A stretch of DNA of 64,000 bases from Apodemus sylvaticus (GCF_947179515.1 NC_067481.1:47003900-47067899), one strand, 5' to 3'. Counted from the stretch's first letter, positions 1-10,452 are shown. Made by a program: numbers and translations. The notes: a model not told the origin generated them from the sequence alone.

Positions 1-834
1 AATAAAGTAGAATAGGTAATGTTTAAAAGTTCTTCCTAGCTGCTTTTCAGCAGGTTCACTGACTGGTTTCATTATGAAAGTAAATATTTGGGGAACAGTG
101 GTCGCTGAGGTTCTTTGGATGTTGAACTGATGACTTAGTAGTCTTTGAATTGCCACATTCAGATGCTGTGTAAGAGCAGGAATCGGTCTCCACTCAGGTT
201 GGAGAGTGTGATTTAATTTGTTTGTGTTGGAATAACTGTTCTGTATTAAGTTGCTTGTATGGTCATGTCTACAGTATGAGTTTCTAATAAAAGGTCCTAG
301 TTTTTGAGGAGAGATTAGTGAAACTTAGAGTTTGCATCTGTCAGACATCTTTCATCTGTGAAAAGTCAGATTTCTGACTGGCTATTCTGATAGAAAGAGA
401 AACTAAACACATTCTCGGAAGCTAGGATGAGGCAGGTGTGTGTTATAAGTGGAAGTGGGGGGGCTGAAAGCATGCTGGCCTCGGCTGTTAGCCTGAATGC
501 TGTCTGCTGAGTCCTGAATAACCGTTTATCTAATCAGGTCATTTAAATCTCAGTTTTCTTTTTGATAAGAATCATTAAAGGAAGAGAGAATTTAAAGGCA
601 TAAGAAACTATATTTTTGGAGAAAAGCTAAAGATTATTTCCTCTTAGGCCCCATAATGTAATCTGTACCCAATTTTTTTCTCTTCAGTATTATAAGGAGG
701 TTTTTGCTGCTTTTCCTGTATTCTTTCAGAATTTTAGCTGCTTGGAGAGTGGTGCCCAGCATTTGAAATGCCTTTATATCATTTAGATTTTGTACCTTTT
801 TTAGTATTTTAGGATGTGTGGAGTTTTTTTCTAT
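1..834 (+). other. Gosr1 intron, apparently unique sequence
   Basis: AT-rich intron sequence with no clear repeat or coding signal, upstream of the first visible exon. It belongs to the intron that ends at the acceptor at 2263-2264. Confidence 0.7.
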
Positions 835-2000
835 TGATTTATCTTTTTCACTTTATATCCTGCCATCAGCCTCCCCTCCCCCCTCTCCTCCCAGCCCCAC
901 CCTTACAAATCCTTCCCCTCATTGTCCCTCCCCTTCTCCTCAGTGAAGGTGGAAACTCCCCTTGGCTACCCCCAAGTTGCAGTAGGATTTAGCTCATCCT
1001 CCCACTGAGGTCAACCAGGCCGTTCATTTAAAGGAGAGGGCTCCACTGGCAGGCAGCAGAGTCGGACACAGCCTCCACTCCAGTTGTTAGGGGGCCCACA
1101 TGAAGGCCAGGCTGCACATTAGCTACAAACATGTAGGGGCGTAGGCCCACCCTGAGCATGCTCCTTGGTTGGTGGTTCAGTCTCTGTGAGCCCCATGGGC
1201 CCGGGTTAGTTGGCTCCGTAGGTTTCTTGGGGTGTCCTTGATCCCTTCAGCTCACTCAGATCTATCCCCAACTCCTCCACAAGACTCACCAAGCTCTGTC
1301 TGATGTTTGGCTGTGGGTCTCTGCCCTGGCCTCCATCAGCTACTGGATGAAGCCTCTCAGGGGACAGTTATGCCAGGCTCCTGTCTGCAAGCACAGCAGA
1401 GTATCATTAATAGTGTCAGCGGTTGGCTCTCTCACAGGGCTTGGGTCTTAAGTTGGGGCAGTCATTGGTTGGCTGTTCCCTCAATCTCTGCTACATCTTT
1501 ATCCTGTATATCTTGAAGATACATTTTGTGGGTGGGTTGATGTCCCCTTCCCTCCACCGGAAGTCTGCCTGACTACTAGGCCATTTTAGTTCCCATATCC
1601 CTCACTGGTAGGAGTCTCTAGGGTCACCCCACAGACTCCCGGGAGCTTCCCCATCACAGGGCTCCAACTAGTCCTAGAGATGCTCCCCCGTCAGTTTCTA
1701 ACTCCCAGCCTTCTCCTGCTCCCCCTCTCCCCACCCCTGATCCCCATTCCCCTCCTCACCCCCTCTCCCATCTAGTTCCCTCCATCCATCCACATCCAGT
1801 GACTGTTTTGTTTCCCCTTTTGAGTGAGACTCACACATCCTCCTTTGGGCCCTCCTTGTTGCTTAGTTTCTTTGGGTCTGTGGATTATAGCATGGTTATC
1901 CTGTACTTGGTGGCTGCTGTCCACTTATCAGTGAGGACATGCCATGTGTGCCCTTTGGGTCTGGGTTGCCTCACTCAGGATGATATTTTCTAGTTCAGGA
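835..2000 (-). mobile_element. L1 (Lx-like) 3' end, antisense, truncated
   Basis: Read on the - strand, the high-coordinate end starts with the familiar L1 3' segment (a stretch ending in ...CATCCTGAGTGAGG, then ...CACTGATAAGTGG) and continues into a long A/G-rich 3' UTR, which appears here as C/T-rich sequence. It is 5' truncated and carries no ORF. Small ORFs in it (1307-1516, 1799-1993) are incidental. Confidence 0.75.
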
Positions 2001-2002
2001 CA

Positions 2003-2105
2003 ACTTATAGGAGTCCATTCTCTCCCCCTACCATGAGGATCCCAGTGATTGAACTCTGGATCACCAGGCTTGGCTGCAGATGCCTTTATCTACTGAACCA
2101 TAAAA
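2003..2105 (-). mobile_element. B4/RSINE1-like SINE fragment
   Basis: The reverse complement carries the tRNA-derived promoter region (GGTTCAGTAGATAAAGGC, then GAGTTCAATC) followed by GGTAGGGGGAGAGAATGGAC. It is separated from exon 2265 by about 160 bp of A/T-rich intron. Confidence 0.6.
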
Positions 2106-2264
2106 TCATAATCTTTATTTTGCTGACCATAAAATCATAATCTTTAAAAGAAAAGAAGGAATGTTTTAGAGATTATTTTATCTCTTTAAGAAAAATTACC
2201 TGATTATTTTAAGGATATGTTAAAGGGCTAAGTAATGGATTTTTTTAATTGAACTTCTCTTTAG

Positions 2265-2352
2265 TTCTGACACCACACCCCTATTAAATGGATCAAGCCA
2301 AGACAGAATGTTTGAGACAATGGCAATTGAAATTGAACAGCTTTTGGCAAGG
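2265..2352 (+). CDS. Gosr1: GS28 Golgi SNARE, first visible coding exon (residues 52-80)
   Basis: The exon follows a pyrimidine-rich acceptor (CTTCTCTTTAG) and ends at a strong donor (AGG|GTAAGT). It starts with one base that completes a codon from the preceding exon, then encodes 29 residues from SDTTPLLNG to EIEQLLAR. This is the linker between the N-terminal helix of GS28 and the following helices. The next exon begins on a codon boundary and is in the same frame. Residue numbers assume the usual 250-residue protein. The track of open frames misses this exon because it is short and starts without ATG. Confidence 0.95.
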
Positions 2353-2611
2353 GTAAGTGCTTTTGGGTCAACAGCTAGTTTGCTGCGTTAGATATGATTC
2401 TGTGTCATATTGTTTACTGAAAGCTTCCATTCCTTCACGGTGTGCTCCTCCTCTGAATTTTAGTGGCAGCCATCCAAATTATAACATGTTCTTTGTGGGA
2501 ATTGCCGGTGACTGGTCTTGTCTTGCTTACTGTCAGCAAGAGGACACCTAGGCAGAAAATTCACTTGAGCTGCGTTTAGTGCCTTTTAAACTATTTTGCT
2601 TTTCTTTCTAG

Positions 2612-2719
2612 CTTACAGGAATAAATGACAAAATGGCAGAGTACACCCACAGTGCAGGGGTGCCCTCCCTCAACGCAGCCCTGATGCACACGCTGCAACG
2701 GCACAGAGACATTCTGCAG
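2612..2719 (+). CDS. Gosr1: GS28 Golgi SNARE, coding exon for residues 81-116
   Basis: A 36-codon exon, phase 0 at both ends, encoding LTGINDKMAEYTHSAGV to RHRDILQ. The acceptor is a good pyrimidine tract (TTTCTTTCTAG). The donor GTGGTGTAT departs from the GTRAGT consensus and is therefore weak, and a short tandem repeat begins directly behind it. Because its length is a multiple of three, skipping it would keep the reading frame. It lies only 259 bp after the previous exon. The encoded segment belongs to the N-terminal helical half of GS28, outside the SNARE motif. The splice site position is fixed by the match to the known protein and by the frame of the next exon. Confidence 0.95.
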
Positions 2720-2722
2720 GTG

Positions 2723-2817
2723 GTGTATGGGCACAGTGTCTCCATGTGTGGGGGGGTGTATGGGCACAGTGTCTCCATGTGTGGGGGGTGTATGGGCACA
2801 GTGTCTCCATGCTGCTG
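2723..2817. repeat. 32-bp minisatellite, about 3 copies, abutting the exon donor
   Basis: Three head-to-tail copies of a unit starting TGTATGGGCACAGTGTCTCC and ending in a G run. The third copy is incomplete. The array begins 3-4 bases after the Gosr1 donor at 2720. It creates the overlapping small ORFs seen here on both strands. Confidence 0.9.
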
Positions 2818-3007
2818 AGGTAACTGGAAGAGGAGTCATTAATTGTGGTTACAGTGCCATTTTAGATAATATCAAAAGTATAACAAAGCATCATAAATGT
2901 GTAAAGATTTGTTAGGTGGTACTAAAGTACAGATGTATAGGTTGGAAGACAAACATTTTTATTACCGAGAAAATTAAACAACCATGTGATTTAAGAACTC
3001 TTTAAAA

Positions 3008-3134
3008 ATTGGTACCCAACTTTAAATCCTAGCACTCAGGAGTCAGGCAGTCCAGTTTCAGTGAGTTCAAGGCCAATTTAGTCTATATAATGAGTTCCAG
3101 ATCAGCCAGGACCACATAGTGAGACCCTGTCTCG
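3008..3134 (+). mobile_element. Degenerate B1 SINE
   Basis: Recognisable B1 pieces occur in order: TCCTAGCACTCAGGAG, GTGAGTTCAAGGCC, AGTTCCAGATCAGCCAGGAC and GAGACCCTGTCTC. Confidence 0.7.
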
Positions 3135-3183
3135 TGGTGGTGGTGGTGGTGGTGGTGGTGGTGGTGGTGGTGGTGGTGGTGGC
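3135..3183. repeat. (GTG)n microsatellite
   Basis: About 16 uninterrupted GTG triplets in the tail position of the preceding B1. On the - strand they read as poly-Thr in a spurious ORF. Confidence 0.95.
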
Positions 3184-3197
3184 AGTGATAGGATTAG

Positions 3198-3490
3198 GAG
3201 AGATGGCTTCATGGGTCAGACTGCTTGCTATAAAAGCAAGAGGATCTGAGTTCAAATCCCTAGAACCTATATAAAAGCCAGACATGGCTGTATGTATGTG
3301 CAACCTCACCTTTGTAGGAGATGAGGACAGACGATCCTAAGACCCTCTGACCAGCTGTCCGAGCCAAAAGAGCAAGCTTTGGATTCATTGAGAGACTTAG
3401 GAAACTAGATGGAGAGCAAGAGAGAAGATACCCTGTTCATTTCTGGCCTCTGCACATATGTACATAGGAAACACACATGCACATGCCTAA
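3198..3490 (+). mobile_element. B4/RSINE1-like SINE
   Basis: tRNA-like head (AGGAGAGATGGCTTCATGGG, then GATCTGAGTTCAAATCCC), B1-like middle and a CTCTGCACATATGTACA tail ending in CA-rich sequence. Confidence 0.7.
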
Positions 3491-3534
3491 ACAAAAAGGA
3501 ATGTTGTCCAAAACTTTTCTTTTTTTACATTTGT

Positions 3535-3705
3535 GTATTTATGTATTTATGTATTTGTGTCTGTGTCTCTATGTGCACATGTAGAGGTCAGAGGACACTT
3601 CACATGACTCAGTTCTAGTTTTCCACCATGTGAGTTCTTGGGATTGAACTCAGGTTGTCAGGCTTGGCAAGAATGCCTTTACCTACTGCGCCATCTTTCT
3701 GCTCC
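3535..3705 (-). mobile_element. B4/RSINE1-like SINE
   Basis: The reverse complement reads GATGGCGCAGTAGGTAAAGG, then CTGAGTTCAATCCCAAG, ACATGGTGG and CCTCTGACCTCTACATGTGC, the usual order of this family. Confidence 0.7.
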
Positions 3706-3714
3706 ACGGCTGGG

Positions 3715-3880
3715 AATTTGAGTACAGTGGCACATGGCTGTAACCCCAGCGCTTGGGAGACAGAGGGAGGTGGAGTGCCACAAGCTGGAAGTCAACCTGG
3801 TGTGTGTAGTGAGTGCCAGGCCAGCCAGGACACAGTAAACCTTGGCCTGAGGGGTGGGGATAACAGCAAGGAGCAGAAGT
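3715..3880 (+). mobile_element. Degenerate B1-related SINE
   Basis: Pieces such as TGTAACCCCAGCGCTTGGGA and GAGTGCCAGGCCAGCCAGGA are B1-like but diverged. Confidence 0.5.
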
Positions 3881-4345
3881 ATAATGCAGGGCTAAGATTT
3901 GTGATCAGTGTGCATGAGGCCCCACATTCCACCTCCTGAAGGCCCAGTGCACACCCATGCACTCACCAGAGAGAAGGACCAACAATGAGAGTTGGGATTG
4001 TGGTCAGTGGTAAAACACTAGAAGGATTCTCACTAAAGAGAAAGGGGGTGGGGAAGACATCTCAGGTGGCAGACTATACACAGCCGAGTTCACTTCCCAA
4101 TTCTCCTGGTTCAGACTTAGAATCCCAGCACAATGAGAGAATGACAGGAGAATCAGAAAGTCAAGGCTAGACCAGGCTGTCAGACCCTGACTCAGAAAAG
4201 AAAAGAACAAATCAAGAAAAGGGTGCTTACAGCCACCAATGTCTGGCATTGTTCAGAGCTTCTCATGGACACAGTTAATAAAAAACAACAGCAAAACCTG
4301 ACATAAATATCTGAAAGGAAGAGGCAAGTTCATAACATGTGGCGT

Positions 4346-4389
4346 CATAACATCATGTATGTATCAGACATGATGTTATGTCTGATACA
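4346..4389. repeat. Two overlapping perfect inverted repeats
   Basis: CATAACATCATGT (4346-4358) pairs with ACATGATGTTATG (4368-4380) over 13 bp with a 9-nt loop. TGTATCAGACAT (4360-4371) pairs with ATGTCTGATACA (4378-4389) over 12 bp with a 6-nt loop. The two hairpins share bases and cannot both form. Confidence 0.9.
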
Positions 4390-4567
4390 CCAGGAAAATT
4401 AAATGGTAAAAGTTAGAAACAAACTCATTAAGATGGTATATATAAAACCAAGCCATTGTGCTCTGTGTACACAGTGGCCCATGAGGACCTGAACTAAATG
4501 GGGTGGGGCAGGACGAGCTGAGGGCCAGCATGAATGAGCCCTTGTTCAGTCACTGGCACCACAAGTG

Positions 4568-4675
4568 ACACGCAGCCAGGTGTAACGGTCCTAGCCTGAA
4601 ATCCCAGTACTCAGAGGTAGAGACAAGAAGACCAGGAGTTCAAAGCCAGCTTGGGGGATAATGAAACCTTACATA
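4568..4675 (+). mobile_element. B1-derived SINE fragment
   Basis: CAGCCAGGTGTAACGGTCCT, GAAATCCCAGTACTCAGAGG and GGAGTTCAAAGCCAGCTTGG keep the B1 order. Confidence 0.55.
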
Positions 4676-4719
4676 TACATTCATAAAGGGAAAAAATAGG
4701 AAATGATTTCTCTTTGGGG

Positions 4720-4830
4720 CAGGCTTTTTGCTCTGGCTTTGTAATCCATGCTTGTCCCTGACTTTGAACTCCCCTGCCTCAACCTCCAAATACTGAGGTT
4801 CCAAGCATGTGCCATACTCAGCTCTTTGTG
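4720..4830 (-). mobile_element. B1-derived SINE fragment
   Basis: The + strand shows the complement of a B1 right half: TTTGAACTCCCCTGCCTCAA, then CCAAATACTGAGGTTCCAAG and CATGTGCCATACTCAGC. Confidence 0.5.
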
Positions 4831-4854
4831 TTCTTCTTCTTCTTTTCTTTTTTT

Positions 4855-5235
4855 TTAACTTTATTTTTGAGACAGTTGCCTTTACCACAAACTGGCCTTG
4901 AATTCCTTTTTTTTTTATTCAATATATTTTTTATTTACATTTCAAATGATTTCCCCCTTTCTGGTCCCCCACTCCCCGAAAGTTACATAAGCCCCCTTCC
5001 CTCCCCCTGTTCTCCCATCCACCCCATCCCACTTCCCTGTTCTGGTTTTGCCCTATACTGCTACACTGAGTCTTTCCAGAACCAGGGGCCACTCCTCCAT
5101 TCTTCTTGTACCTCATTTGATGTGTGGATTCTGTTTTGGGTATTCCAGTTTTCTAGGCTATGGCCTTGAAGTCCTAATCCTCTTATTCCACTTTCCAAGT
5201 ACTGGGATTACAGCTGCACCACCAAGCCTGACTTT
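4855..5235 (-). mobile_element. B1 SINE split by an L1 insertion
   Basis: The left part (TTTTTGAGACAG...ACAAACTGGCCTTGAATTCC) and right part (CTTATTCCACTTTCCAAGTA...CACCACCAAGCC) are the two halves of one antisense B1. They are separated by foreign sequence at about 4905-5160. Confidence 0.6.
4905..5160 (-). mobile_element. L1 3'-end fragment, antisense, inside a B1
   Basis: It starts with a T run (the poly(A) tail on the - strand), then TTTTATTTACATTTCAAATG and C-rich sequence typical of reversed rodent L1 3' ends. It is short and 5' truncated. Confidence 0.6.
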
Positions 5236-5383
5236 CTTTACATATTTTAGAATGACAAGATGATATCAAAGTATGTTTAAAATCATATAAAATAACCAAG
5301 AATAAAGCTTAATATAGTTCTGAAAGTGAAGAAGAGTATTGAATTTTACCAGATGTTAAAACCTGTTAAAAAGCTAAGAAAGT

Positions 5384-5587
5384 GGGCTGGAGAGATGGCT
5401 CAGCGGTTAAGAGCACGGACTGCTCTTCCAGAGGTCCTGAGTTCAAATCCCAACAACCACATGGTGGCTCACAACCATCTGTAATAGGATCCAATGGATG
5501 CCCTCTTCTGGTGTGTCTGAAGACAGCAGCAGTGTACTCATCATGTACATAAAATAAATAAATAAATCTTTCAAACAAACAAAAAAA
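5384..5587 (+). mobile_element. B2 SINE with target-site duplication
   Basis: Starts GGGCTGGAGAGATGGCTCAG with the tRNA-derived boxes, then GATGCCCTCTTCTGGTGTGT and an AATAAATAAATAAA tail. It is flanked by AAAAAGCTAAGA on the left and AAAAAGCTGAGA on the right, a near-perfect target-site duplication. Confidence 0.93.
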
Positions 5588-5615
5588 GCTGAGATAATTG
5601 ATGGTTTGTTTCTAG

Positions 5616-5770
5616 GGGCTGGCCAAATGGCTTCTGGGTAAGAGCACTTGCTGTCCGGCCTTGACAACTTGAGTTCATTCCTTAGGACCACATAGTGGAA
5701 GGAGAGAACTAACTCCTGCAACTTGTTCTCTGACCTCCATCCATGCATCCCCACACGAACATGCATAGAT
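5616..5770 (+). mobile_element. B4/RSINE1-like SINE
   Basis: GGGGCTGGCCAAATGGCTTC, GAGTTCATTCC, GGAAGGAGAGAACTAACTCC and TCTGACCTCCATCCATGC are in family order. Confidence 0.7.
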
Positions 5771-5857
5771 TGAAAAAATTCTCTAAAGATGGTGGGGGTG
5801 CGCAGTCAGGTGCAGGTACATTGTGTGTAGAGCCTGGAGGTCAGCCTTTGGTAGTTG

Positions 5858-5972
5858 GTTGTTCTTAGTTTTTTGAGGCAGGGTCTCCCTAGGAGCTAGG
5901 GCTTGCCATTGGCTAGGATGGCTGTCTCTGCCCCTCCCTGCTGAGATTACAAGGGGAAACTAGCACACCCAG
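5858..5972 (-). mobile_element. Old B1-derived SINE
   Basis: Complement of B1: TTTTTTGAGGCAGGGTCTCC, GGCTAGGATGGCTGTCTCTG and TGCTGAGATTACAAG. Confidence 0.55.
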
Positions 5973-6017
5973 CTGGGTACAGTCCAGCTGCCCAGAGGGG
6001 GCTCTACTGGTAGATTT

Positions 6018-6085
6018 TCCTCTCTCTTTCTCTCTCCCTCCCTCGTTTTTCTTTCCTCCTTCCCTCCCTTTTTCTCCTCTCCCAC
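6018..6085. repeat. Polypyrimidine tract
   Basis: Almost pure C/T (TCTCTCTTTCTCTCTCCCTC and onward) on the + strand. Confidence 0.85.
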
Positions 6086-6324
6086 CACTCCCAAAGACTT
6101 AAATGTAGGAAAAGCATAGGAAAGGAGAGGAAGAAAGAAAATCCATCAAAGTTCCAAATAGAGTGTGGGTAAAATTTATAAATTTCTGAGCATTGAAGAA
6201 CTAAGAAAAATCTAATGTCAGAAACTACAGCAAAGGACTCAACTGTTTAATATACATAAAAGTAAGATAAACATGAAAGACAATGGAGAAAATTGATGAA
6301 AAGTATAAAGTTTGTTACAAATGA

Positions 6325-6410
6325 ACTGGGGGTGGGGTATGACTCCGTGGTAGAGCATTAGTGTTGCACTTGTAAAGCCGTGGACCGGACCCTCAGCCCT
6401 GGGGAGGGTG
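6325..6410 (+). mobile_element. ID-type SINE (tRNA-Ala derived)
   Basis: GGGGTATGACTCCGTGGTAG, AGAGCATTAGTGTTGCAC and GGACCGGACCCTCAGC match the ID core, with divergence. Confidence 0.6.
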
Positions 6411-6680
6411 TCGGGATGGGGAGGGGTTTGGGAAGGTGAGCTCTAAGCCTTATTAAGTACACCACTGAGTACAAAACCTCTCCTTTCTTTTACCCTAGGC
6501 TATTTAAAGTCATTTTGTCTTAGATTTTCTTCCTTGTAATTCTGTCCTGTGTGGTAAGGTACTAGGTGGTAGGACACTTAGTGTTTTGAAGTGTGTACCC
6601 TGATGAGCATGTACGACTACTTTAAAGAGATTAAAGTGCATTAATAGCTTGTATTGAGACTGGCTGTTGATTTATTTCAG

Positions 6681-6772
6681 GATTACACACACGAATTCCA
6701 TAAAACCAAAGCAAACTTTGTGGCAATACGGGAAAGGGAGAATCTCATGGGATCAGTACGAAAAGATATTGA
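6681..6772 (+). CDS. Gosr1: GS28 Golgi SNARE, coding exon for residues 117-147
   Basis: A 92-nt exon following the acceptor GATTTATTTCAG and ending at the strong donor GA|GTAAGT. It starts on a codon boundary, encodes DYTHEFHKTKANF to SVRKDI, then leaves two bases (GA) that are completed to Glu by the first base of the next exon. The product segment is helical and highly charged and leads into the SNARE motif. The previous intron (3961 bp) is filled mainly with SINEs and one L1 end. Confidence 0.96.
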
Positions 6773-8396
6773 GTAAGTTACCTTTCATGTTATTGTGTAC
6801 AATGTTTATGTGGATTTAGGCAGCATCTGTGGTTAATTGCAAATTGAGTAGCAAAACCAGGACTTAGACTTTGGGGTTTCTGACTTTTCCATTTCATTTT
6901 CCTTTGAAGCTTCCTAAAGTATGTATAGGCTGACTCTACTTTGCCATCTCCCAGGCTTCCTATGAGCCCTCGCCAGTCTTGACTTCCTTAAGGCCAGCAT
7001 GAGTGATTCCCTTCCTGTCCATACTAAGAATGAATGCCAACAACTGAAGATTCTATTTCCCTGTCCCTTGCTTCTCTCTCTTACATGTTCAGATCACTGT
7101 TAGCTTCCCTGACATTCTGAACTATGTTTGTATGGGGGCAGGAGTTTTTAGGATTAGTGTAGAATCAAAGCCTTGCAAGACTAAGGCCTCTCAGCATTTT
7201 ATAGTGGTCTCAGTCCATAAGATTTGTTCTTTCTGTCCTCAGGGGCATAGGCTAGCATTCCACATATAGTGTTGTTTTTACAACTGACCTTGACTGGAGA
7301 AGTCAGTCATGATGCTGAAGATTTTCTGTCTTGTTTTTGTTTTCTTCAGGCATAAGTCAGGCTGGCTTTGGTTGTGGCCCTCCTGACTCTGCTTCCCGAG
7401 GACTGAGGTGGTAGGTAGCTTCCACCATACCTAGACAGTTTTTCCCATTTTGGACCATCTAATGAATGATATTACCATGGTCTCTCATTTGTGATAGCTT
7501 ATGACACATACACTATATCAACTAGGACACGCACTCATCACAAGCTGGTATGTGTTATGTGTGCTCTGAGAAATGTTCCAAGAGACTCCCTACATAGCAT
7601 TAGCAGGCCTGAAACCTGCGGAGAGTAAAGCAGACTGGCCTCAAACTCTGGTTCCTAAGAACTGAGAGGAAAAGCGTGCACTACCATGCCTAACCTATTA
7701 TGTAATAGTTTTGTTGTTTGGTGTGTATAAGCCTTCTTTAATTTCTGTCCAGTTGCCTTTCATATACAATTTGGAGACTTCAGTCAGAACCAACAGAGGG
7801 CAGCCTTTAATGGCTATACATTTAGCTCTTCCACAGTTTGTGGGAGCCACTAGAATATAACCCTTTAGTTTCTGAAAAACTGTTGATAAAAATATATTCG
7901 TTCATTCATTCATTAAACCATTGTCTGAGTACCAACTATGAACAAGACATTCTGTAGATGGTCAGTGTGAAAACGACAGCTTAGCCTTGAGGAGTTTACC
8001 ATCACGGTGCTGGAGGGGAGCTTGTTAGTGACTGGGGCCTAGTAATCCCTAAGTAGCCAGGGCTTGCCGGCGGCCTTGCTGGGGTAGTCTGTACTGTTTT
8101 TGCATTTTACACAGTCCTTTCTGTGGATTACCTTTTTGGTTCCACATTATTCTTTTGAAAGAGGCAGCTCTCATTAGGTCTTATTTTACAAAAGTAGGTG
8201 TTGAGAGGTTTTCTAAGATTATGTGGCTACATAATAGTGGTGCATAGACTTCCAAGTCATGTCATCTGCCTCGCCAGTCTCTCCTGTGTCTTGCATGCTG
8301 TCACTGTCTCTCAGCCAGACCTTCAGGTATTATAACATGACCCTGTTTTCATAGACATTGGTACAGTTTGGGAATTTAAAAAAAAAAATTGTTCTT

Positions 8397-8565
8397 AAAG
8401 ACCAGTTGTGGTAGTGCATGCCTTTGACCTCAGCACTCAGGAGGCAGAAGCAGGCAGATTCCTGTGAGTTTGAGACCTGGTATACATAGAGAGTTCCAGG
8501 ACAGCCAGGGCTACATGGAGAAACCCTGTCTCCAAAAAAAGAAAAGAAAAAAGAAAAGAAGGAAA
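8397..8565 (+). mobile_element. B1 SINE with A-rich tail
   Basis: CAGTTGTGGTAGTGCATGCC, CAGCACTCAGGAGGCAGAAG, GAGAGTTCCAGGACAGCCAG and AAACCCTGTCTCC, followed by an AAAGAAAAG-type tail. Confidence 0.85.
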
Positions 8566-8632
8566 GAAAATGTTCTTAATACTTACTAGTGAAAAGCAGG
8601 AAAATGAGATTATTGATGGAAGTAAGGGTCAC

Positions 8633-9006
8633 TGTCTTAGTCAGGGTTTCTATTCCTGCACAATCATGACCAAGAAGCAAGTTGGGGAGCAAAGGGTTTA
8701 TTGAGCTGACACTTCCTCGTTGCAGTTCATCACTAAAGGAAGTCAGGACTGGAATTCAAGCAGGTCAGGAAGCAGGAGCTGATTCAGAGGCCATGTTTCT
8801 TACTGGCTTGCTTCCCCTGGCTTGCTCAGCTTGCTCTCTTATAGAACCCAGGACCACCAGCCCAAAGGTAGTACCTCCCCACTTGATCACTAATTGAGAA
8901 AATGCCCCACAGCTGGATCTCATGGAGGCACTTCCCCAACTAAAGCTCCTTTCTCTGTGATAACTCCGGCCTGTGTCAAGTTGACACACAAAACTAGCCA
9001 GTACAG
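8633..9006 (-). mobile_element. Rodent interspersed repeat of the TCTTAGTCAGGGTTTCTATT family
   Basis: Begins TGTCTTAGTCAGGGTTTCTA and ends GTGTCAAGTTGACACACAAA...ACTAGCCAGTAC. The same family, with partial or reversed copies, recurs at 44170, 47996 and 54912. I cannot give its Repbase name with confidence. Strand is assigned relative to the copy at 44170. The ORFs at 8682-8897 and 8765-9043 come from it. Confidence 0.6.
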
Positions 9007-9489
9007 TCACCTTTGGTGATTGTAATGTGCTGATCCTGAACATGGAAATCCTGAAGCGTGCCAGGACTGAACATTTAGGGTGCAGTGTTCCTCAGGCTCG
9101 AGCCTGCGTGGCCCGTGCTGCTGTGATGGATGACGCTGGCTCAGTGGCTTCCTCCCTGTGTGCTGTGCGCTCACTAGTCTAAAGCTCCACTTCTGCTAGA
9201 GAAAATAATACGAAAGTTAGTACACAAAGGAAAAGTGAGATCCCCTGTTCAGAAGCTCAGGTTAGTTTGGTGAAAAACAGAAAACCCCTAAACCTAAACT
9301 GGAGAAACAAAATTCATCCTTTACATCTATGGTAGACGTTCTTGAGGGAAGTAAAAGCTTTATATTCTGGTTGTTTACTTGAAACTGTGGAGAACACAGA
9401 ACTCTCCTCTGCTATCATTAGGGTCAGTGCCTTAACCTGACGTGGCAGCATTTTCTAAAAATGCTTTTGCTTTTTTGATGTTGCTCTAG

Positions 9490-9564
9490 GTCATATAAAA
9501 GTGGGTCTGGAGTAAACAACAGGAGAACTGAACTGTTTCTGAAAGAGCATGACCACCTTCGGAA
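9490..9564 (+). CDS. Gosr1: GS28 Golgi SNARE, coding exon for residues 147-172
   Basis: A 75-nt exon following the acceptor GTTGCTCTAG and ending at the donor AA|GTAAGT. The first base completes Glu147, 24 codons follow (SYKSGSGVNNRRTELF to DHLR), and two bases (AA) remain for Asn172. Both flanking introns are phase 2, so the exon can be skipped without a frameshift. It encodes the entry into the SNARE heptads. The downstream intron is 9.7 kb, the longest in the window. Confidence 0.96.
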
Positions 9565-10244
9565 GTAAGTACTACCTAGCTTGCTGATTCGTCTACCTGT
9601 AAAGACACTTCATCACAGGAAGGGCTCTGCTGCTGGGAATTCAGCCTGCTGTGAGGGGATTCAGTGGAAGTGGATGGCAGCTCATCAGCCACAATTAAAT
9701 GATGCCGTCGAGGAGGTTCCTCCTCCCCTTTGCCTGTCTTCTCTTTTAACCAGCATACCGCTGTGCTACTGTTATCCCTACTGCAAGTTATTGCTGGTAA
9801 CAACAGTAATACTGATAATTTATGTTTGAATGGGCTCTTACCACTGACCTTATTTAGAAACTTTATAAAGAGTAACAAGGCCAAATATCAAGTGCAAAAG
9901 AAACAAACAAACAACAACAAAACCAAGATTTCAGCAGAAAGTGGTCCAGTGAGGGATGTGTGCTTTAACACAAGACCCCCTCCCACTCCCGTGGCAGCCG
10001 GTTTTCTCCATGATTTTTTTTCTTGTTTGTGTTTTGTGGTAAAACTTAAGGATCAGAACAGTTGTCTCTGAGCTCAGCTTGTTAGCCGTTGAATGTCCAT
10101 GCTAAATAGTCAATGTTAGGAATTAGTTTGCTATTTGCTACTGAATGTCATTAATTAGTTATCTGTGATAAACTTAAAGTACTGTTGAATTCATTTGCCT
10201 TTAAAGGCCACCATTCTAAATATAAACTGTTAAAATGAAGACAC

Positions 10245-10447
10245 AAGTGACTACAACAGTAGCTCAGTAGTTAAGAGCACCAGCTGCTCTTGCAAAAGAC
10301 CTGGGCTCCGTTCCCAGCATCTCCGTGGCAGCTCACAGCTGTCTGTCACACTAGTCACAAGGAATCTGATGCCTTCATCTGGCCTACACAGGCACCAAGC
10401 ACACATGTAGGCAAAACATCCGTACACATTAAAATAAAATAAAAACA
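10245..10447 (+). mobile_element. B3 SINE
   Basis: CAGTAGTTAAGAGCACCAGC, CAGCTCACAGCTGTCTGTC and ACATGTAGGCAAAACATCC with an AAAATAAAAT tail. Confidence 0.85.
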
Positions 10448-10452
10448 AAAAC

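Larger units (their letters stand above)
6773..9489 (+). other. Gosr1 intron; mostly unique, two SINE-like patches, one B1 and one longer repeat
   Basis: Apart from the listed elements at 8397-9006, faint antisense B1 remnants occur near 7340-7430 and 7625-7695. No exon-like ORF with splice sites was seen. Confidence 0.6.

Noticed and set aside
5384..5460. tRNA gene
   Set aside because: The A and B boxes belong to a B2 SINE; no tRNA cloverleaf or CCA-type end. The same holds for the ID and B3 copies.
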